A stretch of 58,948 nucleotides of DNA, taken from contig NZ_SMYZ01000003.1 of assembly GCF_004919685.1 (NCBI RefSeq), positions 97,818-156,765 of the forward strand, written 5' to 3'. Shown here piece by piece: positions 28,014 to 38,942 of this stretch. The stretch is from Mesorhizobium norvegicum. GTDB lineage: Bacteria > Pseudomonadota > Alphaproteobacteria > Rhizobiales > Rhizobiaceae. The position numbers were made by a program, and so were the translations under genes. The notes beneath the pieces were generated by a model, which searched no databases, was not told where the DNA came from, and worked only from the letters and a program-made list of their open reading frames with translations. The stretch's first letter is position 1; every line of letters begins with the position of its first letter.

Positions 28014-28571
28014 GTGACGGTCGCCGTATCTCCGGATGGGCTTCCAGCACTGGTGCTGAATGCGGATTACCGTCCGCTCAGCTATTACCCCCTGTCGCTC
28101 TGGTCGTGGCAGGATGCCATCAAGGCGGTGTTCCTCGACCGGGTGAACATCGTCGCCGAATACGAGCACGCCGTCTCCTCGCCGACCTTCTCGATGAAGC
28201 TGCCGAGCGTGGTCAGCCTGAAGGCCTATGTGAAGCCGTCCAGGCATCCGGCCTTCACCCGCTTCAACGTCTTCCTGCGCGACCGCTTCCAGTGCCAGTA
28301 TTGCGGCACGCCGGAGGATCTGACCTTCGATCACGTCATTCCCCGCCACCGTGGCGGTGCGACGACATGGGAGAACGTCGTTGCCGCCTGCTCGCCCTGC
28401 AACCTCAGGAAGGGCGGCATGATGCCGGCGCATGCCAAGATGTGGCCGCTGCAGAAGCCTTTCCAGCCGACAGTGCACGATCTGCACAACAATGGTCGCC
28501 TGTTTCCGCCCAACCATCTGCATGAGAGCTGGATGGATTATCTGTACTGGGATGTCGAACTCGAACCCTGA
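28014..28571 (+). CDS. HNH endonuclease
   Basis: Metal-dependent nuclease of 185 residues. The HNH motif is complete: RFQCQYCG, then LTFDHVIPRHRGG, then WENVVAACSPCNLRKGG, with two CxxC pairs to hold zinc. The N-terminal 90 residues (LVLNADYRPLSYYPLSLWSWQDAIKAV) are characteristic of a widely conserved proteobacterial HNH family of unknown cellular role. The GTG start at 28014 has a perfect AAGGAGG ribosome site. The stop codon lies inside the left arm of a long palindrome. Confidence 0.9.
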   Translation: MTVAVSPDGLPALVLNADYRPLSYYPLSLWSWQDAIKAVFLDRVNIVAEYEHAVSSPTFSMKLPSVVSLKAYVKPSRHPAFTRFNVFLRDRFQCQYCGTPEDLTFDHVIPRHRGGATTWENVVAACSPCNLRKGGMMPAHAKMWPLQKPFQPTVHDLHNNGRLFPPNHLHESWMDYLYWDVELEP

Positions 28572-28710
28572 GATCGTCCGAGAATTCGGGAGGCTGGCCG
28601 TCTGGAGCGATTGTCTGCGCTTCCGATGCTCACGGACCAAATGTCCGCTCCGCTTCGGTTCTCGACAATCACTCCATACGACTCAGCCTGCCGAATTCTT
28701 GAACGATCTC
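28570..28710. repeat. 141-bp near-palindromic element
   Basis: The outer 27 bp (28570-28596) match the reverse complement of the right end (28684-28710) at 24 of 27 positions. Further in, GGAGCGATTGTC pairs with GACAATCACTCC, and the centre CGGAC-CAAAT-GTCCG is a perfect small hairpin. The whole could fold into one long stem. It fills the space between the convergent HNH and dsbB genes, has no coding capacity and overlaps the HNH stop. It could be a MITE-like dispersed repeat or a bidirectional terminator. Confidence 0.75.
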
Positions 28711-28732
28711 GCGTCGGCTCAGTTTTGGTGGC

Positions 28733-29251
28733 TTAGTCGCGGGTGAGGGCGCCGCGGAAGGCGACGGCGGCCAGGACCAGGCTGGCGATGGCGTTCCAGC
28801 CGGCCAGCGACAGGCCGAGGATGCGCAAAGCCGCCTTGTCGCAGGACGGCGGCACGAATTTGTCGAGCGCGTCGAGCACGCCCTTGCCGCCGGTGTCGAC
28901 CGGTCCGGCGCCCGCGGTGCAATCGGTCGGGCCGGCCCACCACTGCCATTCGACGCCGGAGTGGTAGACGCCGAGATAGAAGCCGTAGAGCATCAGCAGG
29001 CCGCCGACAGCCAGCAGGCCGCGCGTCAGCCAGGCCGGCGCATGCAGCATCGATGCAATCACCGCCAGCACCATCAGCGGCACGCCGATATAGTAGGGCG
29101 TGCGCTGTTCCAGGCAGAGGTGGCAAGGGATGTAGCCGCCGAGATACTGGAAGCCGAGCGCCGAGCCGACGGTGGCGGCCATGGCGACGGCGAGGAACAG
29201 GGCCGTGCGCGTCCGCTGGCGTCCGGTGTCGGCATTCATGGTCGCTGTCAT
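28733..29251 (-). CDS. dsbB: disulfide bond formation protein DsbB
   Basis: Four-helix inner-membrane quinone reductase that reoxidises DsbA. It is 172 residues. The first periplasmic loop holds Cys43-Cys46 (PCHLCLEQR), and the second holds Cys111 and Cys137 (DCTAG, PPSCD), the complete redox set. The start is ATG 29251. No dsbA is nearby. It lies 83 bp downstream of the YqaA-like gene on the same strand, with a palindromic repeat between them. Confidence 0.93.
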   Translation of the reverse strand: MTATMNADTGRQRTRTALFLAVAMAATVGSALGFQYLGGYIPCHLCLEQRTPYYIGVPLMVLAVIASMLHAPAWLTRGLLAVGGLLMLYGFYLGVYHSGVEWQWWAGPTDCTAGAGPVDTGGKGVLDALDKFVPPSCDKAALRILGLSLAGWNAIASLVLAAVAFRGALTRD

Positions 29252-29289
29252 GTTTTTTCGTCCGTTGAGTTCGCCGCCCGCCTTTTATC

Positions 29290-29332
29290 CATGTCGTTGT
29301 CCCAAAACCGCAGGGCACTTTTGGGCGACATG
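29290..29332. repeat. palindromic repeat, copy 1 (flanks YqaA-like gene)
   Basis: CATGTCG at 29290-29296 is mirrored by CGACATG at 29326-29332, and TCCCAAAA by TTTTGGGC inside. The reverse complement resembles the sequence at 29937-29976, so the two copies flank the YqaA-like gene in opposite orientation. Confidence 0.7.
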
Positions 29333-29334
29333 GA

Positions 29335-29922
29335 TCAGAGCGCGTATTTGGCTGTTATATAGAGCAAAATCAGGGCAGCCGCGCCGCCGCCGGCGATCAG
29401 GCCAAGGCGCTTTTCGATGAATTCGCGGATCGGTTCGCCATAACGGCGCAGCAGCCAGGCCAGCAGCAGGAAGCGGGCGCCGCGCGCCACGATCGCCAGC
29501 ACGATGAACAGCGCCAGATTGACGCCGATGACGCCGGACAGGATCGTCACCACCTTGATCGGTGGCAGATGGGCAGCGCCCGAGGTGATCAGCATCAGGA
29601 TGATGAAACCGACGCCCGCCCCCGCACGCAGTTTCTCGAACTCGTCGTACTTGCCGTAGAATTCGAGGATCGGCCTCGCCACCGCGTCATAGGCGTAGTG
29701 GCCGATGAACCAGCCGGCGATGCCGCCCAGCACCGAGGCGACGGTGGCGATCAGCGCATAGCGGTAGGCGCGATCCGGCCGCGACAGCGCCATTGGCAGA
29801 TAGAGCACGTCGGCCGGCACCAGGAACACCGAGCTCTCGACGAAAGCGATGAAGGCCAGCCACCATTCGGCGGATTTGCGCGCTGCCAGCGACAAGGTCC
29901 AGTCGTAAAGTCCGCGAAGCAT
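29335..29922 (-). CDS. YqaA-like (VTT/DedA-related) membrane protein
   Basis: Inner-membrane protein of 195 residues with about five helices. It carries the E-S-x-x-x-x-P-x-D motif (FVESSVFLVPADVLYLPMAL) and a later GAAHLPPIK segment typical of the YqaA group of the VTT/DedA superfamily, whose best-studied members are lipid carriers. The function here is unknown. ATG 29922 has AGGAGT at good distance and is preferred to the in-frame ATG at 29997, which would read through a repeat. Confidence 0.85.
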   Translation of the reverse strand: MLRGLYDWTLSLAARKSAEWWLAFIAFVESSVFLVPADVLYLPMALSRPDRAYRYALIATVASVLGGIAGWFIGHYAYDAVARPILEFYGKYDEFEKLRAGAGVGFIILMLITSGAAHLPPIKVVTILSGVIGVNLALFIVLAIVARGARFLLLAWLLRRYGEPIREFIEKRLGLIAGGGAAALILLYITAKYAL

Positions 29923-29936
29923 CGGCACTCCTAATG

Positions 29937-29976
29937 CATGTCGCCCAAAAATGCGCAGCGGTTTCGGGACAAAACA
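29937..29976. repeat. palindromic repeat, copy 2 (partial, inverted)
   Basis: Begins CATGTCGCCCAAAA and continues GTTTCGGGACAAAAC. It matches the reverse complement of the copy at 29290-29332 with a few changes and a degraded right end. Confidence 0.65.
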
Positions 29977-30185
29977 AAGACCCAAAGCGCGCGCCATCCA
30001 TCCAGTCAGATGCGCAGCACTTGATGCGCCGCCTGTCTAGAAAGATTTTCCGCGCTGCACAATGGCAGCCTCGTCACGAAATCGAAAGGCGCAGTTTGGT
30101 CGCATCCCGGGCCGGCAACAATTGGCCAGTTGACGAACAGGCCTCCAACCGTATAGTCCCGCGCCATCCAGGCCGCCCGGCCTGA

Positions 30186-30270
30186 GCCCCTATGGCGGAA
30201 TTGGTAGACGCGCTCGACTCAAAATCGAGTTCCGCAAGGAGTGCTGGTTCGATTCCGGCTAGGGGCACCA
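30186..30270 (+). tRNA. tRNA-Leu, anticodon CAA
   Basis: 85-nt class II tRNA. The acceptor stem GCCCCTA pairs with TAGGGGC and the 3' CCA is encoded. The D-arm contains TGGTAGACG. The anticodon stem CTCGA/TCGAG encloses the loop CTCAAAA, giving CAA, which reads UUG codons. The long variable arm and the GGTTCGATTCC T-arm are clear. No repeat of its 3' end or integrase is visible nearby, so it does not mark an island here. Confidence 0.97.
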
Positions 30271-30381
30271 TTTACCTACTCGGGCCTTGGCAGACGAGAG
30301 GGCGGCGTCACGCCGATCACCAATACGTCCGTCAGCTCGACGTCATGGCCACCTGCCTGCCGATATGCCTCAGCAACGCGA

Positions 30382-31734
30382 TCAGGACGCTTTGCGCGTC
30401 ACAGTGGAGTCGCCGTCATTGGCAGCGCTAAGCTCGCCGGTTGCCAGCAATTCGTCGAATGCCCGTTCGAGATCGGCACTGTCATCCGCTGCCGATCCGC
30501 TGTGCCGGTCCTGGCGTGTTAGCGTTTCCAGCCTGTGGTGAAGCTCGCGGTTCTCATCGCGGCAACGGGCATGCGCGCGTTCGTCGGTCATGCCACGCAA
30601 GCGGAGATCGGCGAGTTGAACCTTCATCGCGGCACAGTCCCTGCGCGCCGCGTCGCGCTCCTCGCGTAACTTCGCGATCTCGGCTTCCGGGTGCCAATGC
30701 CCGGCCACGTCCTCGGCACGGTGCCCGAATTGGCTCGGCGCTGCGCGGACCACGGCTTGATCGACAAGCAGAGCGGTGGCGCGGCGCTGGAGCGAGCGCA
30801 ACTCCCTTTCGAGTCCCGCGGCCCGCTCCTGCGCGGCGGCGGCGCAATCGTCGAGAACGCCGCGCTCATGCTCGACCGTGGACAGCCGCGCCTGCAGGTC
30901 TTGCTGCACCGCCATCTGCCGTGACAGTTTGCCGGTCAGTTGCTCGTTAAGGAGTTTGTAATCCGCGACCTTGGAATGAAGCAGCATGGCGGCTCGTTCC
31001 AAGCCGGCGAGCCGCGATGCAACGTCCTCACGCGCCTGCTCGGCGGCTTGCCTGGCCATGATCTCATTGCGAAGCTGCTCCGAGATCCGCGCCAGGTTCC
31101 GTCCCAGACGCTCGACCTCGACATTCGCCTCGAGGAACCGCGTTGCGCGCTGGTCGGCGTGCCTGTCGGCCCGCGCAATGACCTGCCGGGCTCTGTCGAG
31201 TTCGACCTGCAGGTCGGCGATGGTCGCGCTCGCGATCGATAGCTCGCGCGATTTTCGCTCAAGCTCTTTCGAGCCGCGATCGTGCAAGCGTTCGAGCTTC
31301 GCTACCTCCTCTTGCAAATTCCATTTCTCGGTATCGAGAGCGTCGGCATGGCGCGTTTGCGCATCGAGCCTGGCGAAATAGTCCTGCACGAAGGACCATG
31401 CATGACGCGACAATTCCAGCCCTTCCGCCACGCCTTTCAGATGAGCGGCCAAGTCGTCGCCGGTATGCAGACTCAACGGATGGCTGGACAAGGGGGAGGA
31501 ACCGCGCCTGGTCTGGGTCCGACTTGAGCCGGTCTCGGTCGAACCAAGGGGAGCCGGCGTGTCTGGCTGGGCCAATCTGGTGAGCTCATCTTCGAAGAGA
31601 GGCGAAGCCTGATGCGTGGCGGCTCGAATGCTTCGGAGCAGTTCCTCAAACGGATCGTTGTCGCCCTTTTGGACAACAGCGCTACCGTCTGCACTAATGT
31701 GCCGGGCGCCGTTGGCCTCATGGTTCAGCGACAT
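30382..31734 (-). CDS. coiled-coil protein of unknown function
   Basis: Not recognised. 450 residues, no signal peptide and no membrane helix. The first 95 residues are polar and probably disordered, rich in Ser, Thr and Pro. Residues about 95-400 are almost continuous heptad-type helix rich in Glu, Arg, Ala, Leu and Gln, with the least regular stretch around 325-350. The overall make-up resembles cytoplasmic scaffold or polarity proteins, but no catalytic motif is visible. The ATG at 31734 follows an AT-rich spacer. It is followed by the tRNA-Leu on the other strand. Downstream of the acyltransferase/flippase pair, it might share their surface-polysaccharide context; that is speculative. Confidence 0.75.
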   Translation of the reverse strand: MSLNHEANGARHISADGSAVVQKGDNDPFEELLRSIRAATHQASPLFEDELTRLAQPDTPAPLGSTETGSSRTQTRRGSSPLSSHPLSLHTGDDLAAHLKGVAEGLELSRHAWSFVQDYFARLDAQTRHADALDTEKWNLQEEVAKLERLHDRGSKELERKSRELSIASATIADLQVELDRARQVIARADRHADQRATRFLEANVEVERLGRNLARISEQLRNEIMARQAAEQAREDVASRLAGLERAAMLLHSKVADYKLLNEQLTGKLSRQMAVQQDLQARLSTVEHERGVLDDCAAAAQERAAGLERELRSLQRRATALLVDQAVVRAAPSQFGHRAEDVAGHWHPEAEIAKLREERDAARRDCAAMKVQLADLRLRGMTDERAHARCRDENRELHHRLETLTRQDRHSGSAADDSADLERAFDELLATGELSAANDGDSTVTRKAS

Positions 31735-31965
31735 TTTTCTCTCATCGCTACCGAATCACTAGATTATCGCGGATCAAGAACAAGATTGCGAGCCGGTTTT
31801 GCCGGCTTTCACTGAAAAATTTCTGCAAGAAATCTCGTTTTTTATGAGCAAAGGGTAATATTGGCGTTTATCTGTTGGGCGATCGAAGTAAATTCCCGGT
31901 CACCTCTATCAAATAAATCTTGTAGCGAAAATATGCCGTTCTCCCAGAACCGCACCTTGCCAGCC
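31735..31965. other. AT-rich intergenic spacer with small hairpin
   Basis: 231 bp visibly richer in A and T than the flanks, with runs such as GAAAAATTTC and GTTTTTTATG. AGCCGG (31791-31796) and CCGGCT (31802-31807) form a small hairpin. It should hold the promoter of the coiled-coil gene and the end of the acyltransferase transcript. No further gene is seen. Confidence 0.6.
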
Positions 31966-33246
31966 TTACCGCCGTCCCAACAAGCTCTTCATCCGGTTGC
32001 GCAGCAGGCGGGCCATGTTGCGGGTTTCGCGGTAGAGGTGCAACTGCGAGGCGGCCTGGCGGGTGAGGCGGTCGGCGTCCGGCGTCAGCCCGATCACCAG
32101 CGTGCCCATCGGCCTGCGCTCGGCCCATAGCCGGCTCATCACCGGATGGTCGGGCACCGCGCAGGAATCGGTCATCATGATGTTGGGATCGTCGAGATGC
32201 TGCCTGGTCACCTCGATCATCAGCAGCGTGCCGGGCGAATAGCTGGCCAGCGTCTCGTCATAGGCCGTCTTCCAGGTGTAGGCGACGCCGGCTTCGACGA
32301 AGACGATCAGGCAGGCGATGGTGCGGCCGTCGAGCGTCAGCGAATGGATGCGGCACATGTCCTGCTCGGCCAGCCGGTGCACGGCTTCGCGGGCGAAGGC
32401 GGCGCGGTAGCGGTCGATCGCCATGGCGGTGCGTTCGCGGCCTTTCCAGCCGGCCGCTTCCAACGTCAGGAAGTTTTCGATGGCGTGGCGGATGTCTTCG
32501 GGGCCGCGCGCCACGACATGCTCAAGCTTGCCGAGGTCGCCAAGGCGGCGCTTCAGGCGGCGGAACTCGCGATAATGGTGCGCGCGCAGCGAAGCCTTCA
32601 GATACTCGTCGCCATCGAACTCGCTCTCGAGCGCGGGGCGCTGGGTCTGGCCGGTGGTGACCAGCATCAGTCCGCGTGTCTCGGCCACGGTGGCAAACAG
32701 GCTCGCCACCGGGCCATCGAGCCGGACATCGGGCAGGACGAACACTTTCGGCAGCTTGAGGTGCGGGCGCGACAGCATCGAGAAGAAGTCCTCGACGACA
32801 CCGACCGGATCGTCGCGGTCGACCAGCGGCGTGCCGAGCGGACCGAACGGGCTCGACCATGTGCGCATCACCGGCACGCCGAGCGGCACCACCGGCCGCT
32901 CCACCGAGAACGGCACCAAAAGGCGCAGTCGGTTGCGGTATTCGTCGCCGTCGCGGATGACCGCCAGCCGCACCTCGCGATCCTCCAGCCGCGGCATGGC
33001 GGGCGCCAGGAAGCGCGGGTTGAAGAAAACGTTGGGCTCGACCGTGCGGGCGCAGAGATAATCCAGCTCCTCGACCAGGTCGAAGCCGGCCGATGCCGGG
33101 TAGATGGCGAGTTTGCGCTCGGGCCGGTTGTTGGCAAGGATCTCGATATGGGCGGGATCGGCGTCACGGGTCAGCCCGGCAAGGCCGGACACCATGGCGC
33201 CGGCGGTGCCACCGCTGGTTTCCTCAAGCAACGGGATGGCGGCCAT
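31966..33246 (-). CDS. GNAT-fold (CelD/BioF2-like, Acetyltransf_6) acyltransferase
   Basis: Cytoplasmic protein of 426 residues. The C-terminal half (about 230-370) has the FemAB-like GNAT fold of Acetyltransf_6: SLRAHHYREFRRLKRRL, EAAGWKGRERTA, HSLTLDGRTIACLIVFV, YSPGTLLMIEV. Relatives are found in cellulose and other surface-polysaccharide loci. Its ATG overlaps the stop of the flippase gene by one base (TGATG), so the two products are translationally coupled and probably work on the same glycan. The acyl group and acceptor are unknown. Confidence 0.82.
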   Translation of the reverse strand: MAAIPLLEETSGGTAGAMVSGLAGLTRDADPAHIEILANNRPERKLAIYPASAGFDLVEELDYLCARTVEPNVFFNPRFLAPAMPRLEDREVRLAVIRDGDEYRNRLRLLVPFSVERPVVPLGVPVMRTWSSPFGPLGTPLVDRDDPVGVVEDFFSMLSRPHLKLPKVFVLPDVRLDGPVASLFATVAETRGLMLVTTGQTQRPALESEFDGDEYLKASLRAHHYREFRRLKRRLGDLGKLEHVVARGPEDIRHAIENFLTLEAAGWKGRERTAMAIDRYRAAFAREAVHRLAEQDMCRIHSLTLDGRTIACLIVFVEAGVAYTWKTAYDETLASYSPGTLLMIEVTRQHLDDPNIMMTDSCAVPDHPVMSRLWAERRPMGTLVIGLTPDADRLTRQAASQLHLYRETRNMARLLRNRMKSLLGRR

Positions 33247-34646
33247 CACGCGGCTCCTTTCGCAGGCACGAAGATGAGCATGACGATGCCGAGCTTGCGC
33301 CACACCGTGAAGGACAATGCGCTGGCTTCGAAGATCATGGCAAAGGCGGTGGCCATGGCCGCGCCCCACAGGCCGAACATCGGGATCAACACCACGTTGA
33401 GCGCGATGTTGAAGGCCAGCGTCATGGCATAGACGGCGGCGCAGATGTTCTGGTTGCCGCTCATCGTCAGTAGGCTTTCGCAGGGGCCGACGGCGGCCCG
33501 CGCCACGACGCCGAAGACCAGCAGGAACAGCAAGGGATAGCCGCTGCTGAATTCAGGGCCGAACAACACCAGCATCGGCTCGCCGAGCGCCAGCACCAGC
33601 AGCGCCATCAAGAGCGATGGCCAGAACGTCCACGACACCGTCTCGCGGGCAAAGGCGGCGAGCCTCTGCGGGTCGCCATGGGTGAACTGCGCATAGCGCT
33701 GGGCGACGCCGGCCTTGACGGCGAAGTAGACGAAATGCACCAGCGCCAGTGTCTTCACGGTGGCGAAATAGACGGCGACGTCGTTGGGATCCATATAGGC
33801 GCCGACCATCAGCACGTCGGCATTGGTGAGCAGGAAGAAGAAGCTTTCGACCAGGAAAATCGGCAGCGAGACGATGAACCATTGCGCGAAATGGACCTTC
33901 ATCGGCCCCGCCGGAATCTGCCTTTCCATGCGCTGAGTGACGCCGATGAGCTGGCCAAGCGTGGTGACGTAGGTGGCCGCGATCGAGGCGAAGATGGCGG
34001 TCCTGGCATCGGGGGCATAGCCCGCGACAAGCATCAGCGCCATGAATAGCAGGATCAGGATGGGCCGCACGAGATAGGTCGGCGACAGCGCAAACAGCGC
34101 CCAGCTGTTGGCGCGTGCCAGGCCCGACAGCAGGTCGGACATGGCGATCATGGGCAGGCAGATGACGCCGAGGATGAACGGTATCACATAGTAGTTTTCG
34201 ATCCACGGTGCTGCCAGCCAGACGCCGAGCGCACCGAGCCCGGCAATGATCGTGGAGGCGATCAGCACGAACAGACGGCTGGCCAGCACGATGCCGCGCA
34301 GTTCGTCCATCAGGCCGCGTTCGCGGTATTCGGGAATGAAGCGGATGACCGAGGTGTGGAAGCCGAGGCAGGCGAGATTGCCGACGATGACCATCGTCAC
34401 CCAGACGAGGACGAAGATGCCGTATTCGAACGAGCCCATCCAGCGTGCCATCAGCACCTGGCTGATAAAGGCGATGACGGCGCTGACGATGCGGATGGAG
34501 AAGGCGATGACCGACATGCGGCCGGCCTCGCCGCGCTCGTCGGCGGTGAACAGCACGGCGTCGATACGGCCAAGCAACGGCCCCATGCGCAGCGCCAAAC
34601 GCTGCGGCAGGAACCGCCCGGCTGTCGTGGCCGCGGAAAAGCGCAC
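33246..34646 (-). CDS. polysaccharide flippase (Wzx/MATE-like, MOP superfamily)
   Basis: Multi-pass membrane protein, about 466 residues and 12-14 helices, of the lipopolysaccharide/exopolysaccharide flippase type that moves lipid-linked oligosaccharide to the periplasmic face. I chose the GTG at 34646 because GGAGA lies about ten bases upstream; ATG 34586 is the main alternative. The longer frame to 34853 runs into a dispersed repeat and is rejected. It is coupled to the downstream acyltransferase. No glycosyltransferase or polymerase gene is present, so the substrate glycan must come from elsewhere. Confidence 0.82.
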   Translation of the reverse strand: MRFSAATTAGRFLPQRLALRMGPLLGRIDAVLFTADERGEAGRMSVIAFSIRIVSAVIAFISQVLMARWMGSFEYGIFVLVWVTMVIVGNLACLGFHTSVIRFIPEYRERGLMDELRGIVLASRLFVLIASTIIAGLGALGVWLAAPWIENYYVIPFILGVICLPMIAMSDLLSGLARANSWALFALSPTYLVRPILILLFMALMLVAGYAPDARTAIFASIAATYVTTLGQLIGVTQRMERQIPAGPMKVHFAQWFIVSLPIFLVESFFFLLTNADVLMVGAYMDPNDVAVYFATVKTLALVHFVYFAVKAGVAQRYAQFTHGDPQRLAAFARETVSWTFWPSLLMALLVLALGEPMLVLFGPEFSSGYPLLFLLVFGVVARAAVGPCESLLTMSGNQNICAAVYAMTLAFNIALNVVLIPMFGLWGAAMATAFAMIFEASALSFTVWRKLGIVMLIFVPAKGAA

Positions 34647-35012
34647 CCCGATTTCTCTCCGTTTTCCGCTTCTTTTCAGGCTTTGGTGTAGCCAAAACAC
34701 ATTAAGAAAACGTGGGCGGGGAGCTTCCTTCTCCCCGTCACTATACGGGGAGAAGGTGCCGGCAGGCGGATGAGGGGCGGCGCAGGCTTCGAAGATTTGC
34801 GTTGTGCTCGCCCAGCCGCGCTTGGCAAAGAACGGAGGAAATACGAGCGGCAAATGATGGCGGGATTAACATTCAAGCTCTTTCCCAGAAGCGTGAAACC
34901 CGCTCTAATGCGCCCGTTCTGGGGGAACCATGTCGCAGCTTATGATTCACGGCCATGTGACTCTGGGGCCGAGACAAGTTCGTTGCGCGTTGGGTTGTAT
35001 GAGGATGGGACG
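34647..35012. other. intergenic stretch with dispersed repeat, no gene seen
   Basis: 366 bp between the flippase start and the Mrr gene. Its first part holds one copy of the CTTCTCCCCG palindromic repeat. The remainder has an open frame in phase with the Mrr gene, but it is low in family-like sequence and has no supported start. Promoters for both divergent genes must lie here. Confidence 0.6.
34727..34785. repeat. dispersed repeat with hairpin, left copy flanking the Mrr gene
   Basis: CCTTCTCCCCG at the left pairs with CGGGGAGAAGG to form an 11-bp stem, followed by TGCCGGCAGGCGGATGAGG and GGCGGCG. A second copy lies in the opposite orientation at 35892-35950. I recall this as a common rhizobial intergenic repeat. 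Confidence 0.8.
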
Positions 35013-35873
35013 ATGAAGGCGACCGTTCCACCCTTCGCCGAGTTTTTCGTGCCGGTCTTGCGGGCATTGGACGCGCTCGGCGGCTCCGCTTCGATCGAAG
35101 AGATCGACGACAAGACGGCTGTATTGATGAACATTTCCGATGCGGCGCGGGCAGTGCTGGTTGGCGATGGTCCAAGGGCGAAATTCGATTATCGCTGCGC
35201 CTGGGCGCGAAGCTGGCTGAAGAATGCAGGCCTCACGAACAATAGTGAGCGCGGCGTGTGGGCCCTCACGGCGGAGGGCCGTACGTCGCTCTCACTTGAT
35301 CCGGAAGAGATCGTACGGCTTGTCAGGCGAGCCGACGCGGCATTGCGCAAGGCGAAAACTGTCGCTGCCCCTGAGCGTGCCGAGGCTGAAGCGGAAGCAG
35401 GGGACATCGCCTTGAAGGACTGGCGGGAGCAACTGCTCGACATTCTTCTGGCGCTTGATCCGGCGGCCTTCGAGCGGTTGTGCCAGAGAATTCTCCGTGA
35501 GGCCGGCTTTATCAAGGTCGAGGTGACCGGCAGGAGCGGCGATGGCGGCATCGACGGCACCGGCGTCTTGCGGGTCAACCTGCTTTCCTTCCACGTGCTG
35601 TTCCAATGCAAGCGTTGGAAAGGCTCGGTCGGGGCAGGCGTTGTGCGCGACTTTCGCGGCGCGATGGTTGGTCGAGCTGACAAGGGCCTTGTCATCACCA
35701 CCGGTACGTTTACCGCGGATGCGCGGCGCGAGGCTGTGCGCGATGGTGCTCCGGCCATCGACCTGATCGATGGCGACGGACTATGCGACCTGCTCAAGGA
35801 TCAGAAGATCGGCGTGCGGGTAAAGATGGTCGAAGAAGTGACCGTTGACGAGGCGGCATTCGCCGGGTTTTAG
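35013..35873 (+). CDS. Mrr-type restriction endonuclease
   Basis: Probable modification-dependent (type IV) nuclease, 286 residues. An N-terminal winged-helix Mrr_N-like region (about 1-100) precedes a PD-(D/E)xK catalytic domain (about 145-270) with GRSGDGGIDGTG and FQCKRWKGSVG, giving the D...QxK arrangement of Mrr. No methyltransferase or specificity gene is adjacent. ATG 35013 has GAGGATGGGACG upstream and matches the family start KATVPPFAEFFVPVLRAL. It is flanked on both sides by inverted copies of a hairpin repeat, suggesting it arrived as an insert between the flippase and secA. Confidence 0.87.
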   Translation: MKATVPPFAEFFVPVLRALDALGGSASIEEIDDKTAVLMNISDAARAVLVGDGPRAKFDYRCAWARSWLKNAGLTNNSERGVWALTAEGRTSLSLDPEEIVRLVRRADAALRKAKTVAAPERAEAEAEAGDIALKDWREQLLDILLALDPAAFERLCQRILREAGFIKVEVTGRSGDGGIDGTGVLRVNLLSFHVLFQCKRWKGSVGAGVVRDFRGAMVGRADKGLVITTGTFTADARREAVRDGAPAIDLIDGDGLCDLLKDQKIGVRVKMVEEVTVDEAAFAGF

Positions 35874-35891
35874 CGACGCTAGTCGCGAACG

Positions 35892-35950
35892 TCAGCGCCG
35901 CCCCTCATCCGCCCTTCGGGCACCTTCTCCCCGTAAACGGGGAGAAGGAA
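35892..35950. repeat. dispersed repeat with hairpin, right copy (inverted)
   Basis: GCGCCGCCCCTCATCCGCCC, then a short spacer, then CACCTTCTCCCCG and CGGGGAGAAGGA. It is the reverse complement of the element at 34727-34785 with few differences and lies between the convergent Mrr and secA genes, where its hairpin could also act as a terminator. Confidence 0.8.
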
Positions 35951-35960
35951 TAGCGCGCTC

Positions 35961-38693
<2,733 letters not shown>

Positions 38694-38753
38694 CCAATGG
38701 TCCTTTCGATAGAATTCTCAATCTTGCGATGAGCGCCGGCCGGCCCCATCAAT

Positions 38754-38769
38754 TCCACGTGAACGTGGA
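38754..38769. promoter_or_regulatory. perfect inverted repeat upstream of secA
   Basis: TCCACGT and ACGTGGA flank two bases, 61 bp upstream of the secA start, in the 249-bp divergent promoter region shared with the parvulin gene. The binding factor is unknown. Confidence 0.4.
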
Positions 38770-38942
38770 CAAACACAAAAAGCGCCCGGAAAACGGTTCT
38801 GGACGCAAAGTCGTTGGACAGATAAGAGGGGGCTCAACTGATGTCAACGCCGCGCTGGCCCTGCCGGGCGCGCCAAATTCCGCCACAATCTGGCTGATCT
38901 GGAAGCCACCCCCTCCTCACAATCCCCCACCGGAGTCATCTT

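Noticed and set aside
30186..30270. tRNA-Leu as the attachment site of a genomic island
   Set aside because: No integrase, no repeated 3' tRNA segment and no obvious change in gene content beside it.
34770..35012. Longer N-terminus for the Mrr gene starting at 34770
   Set aside because: The extra 81 residues overlap a dispersed repeat and are unlike the family; the ATG at 35013 has a better ribosome site.
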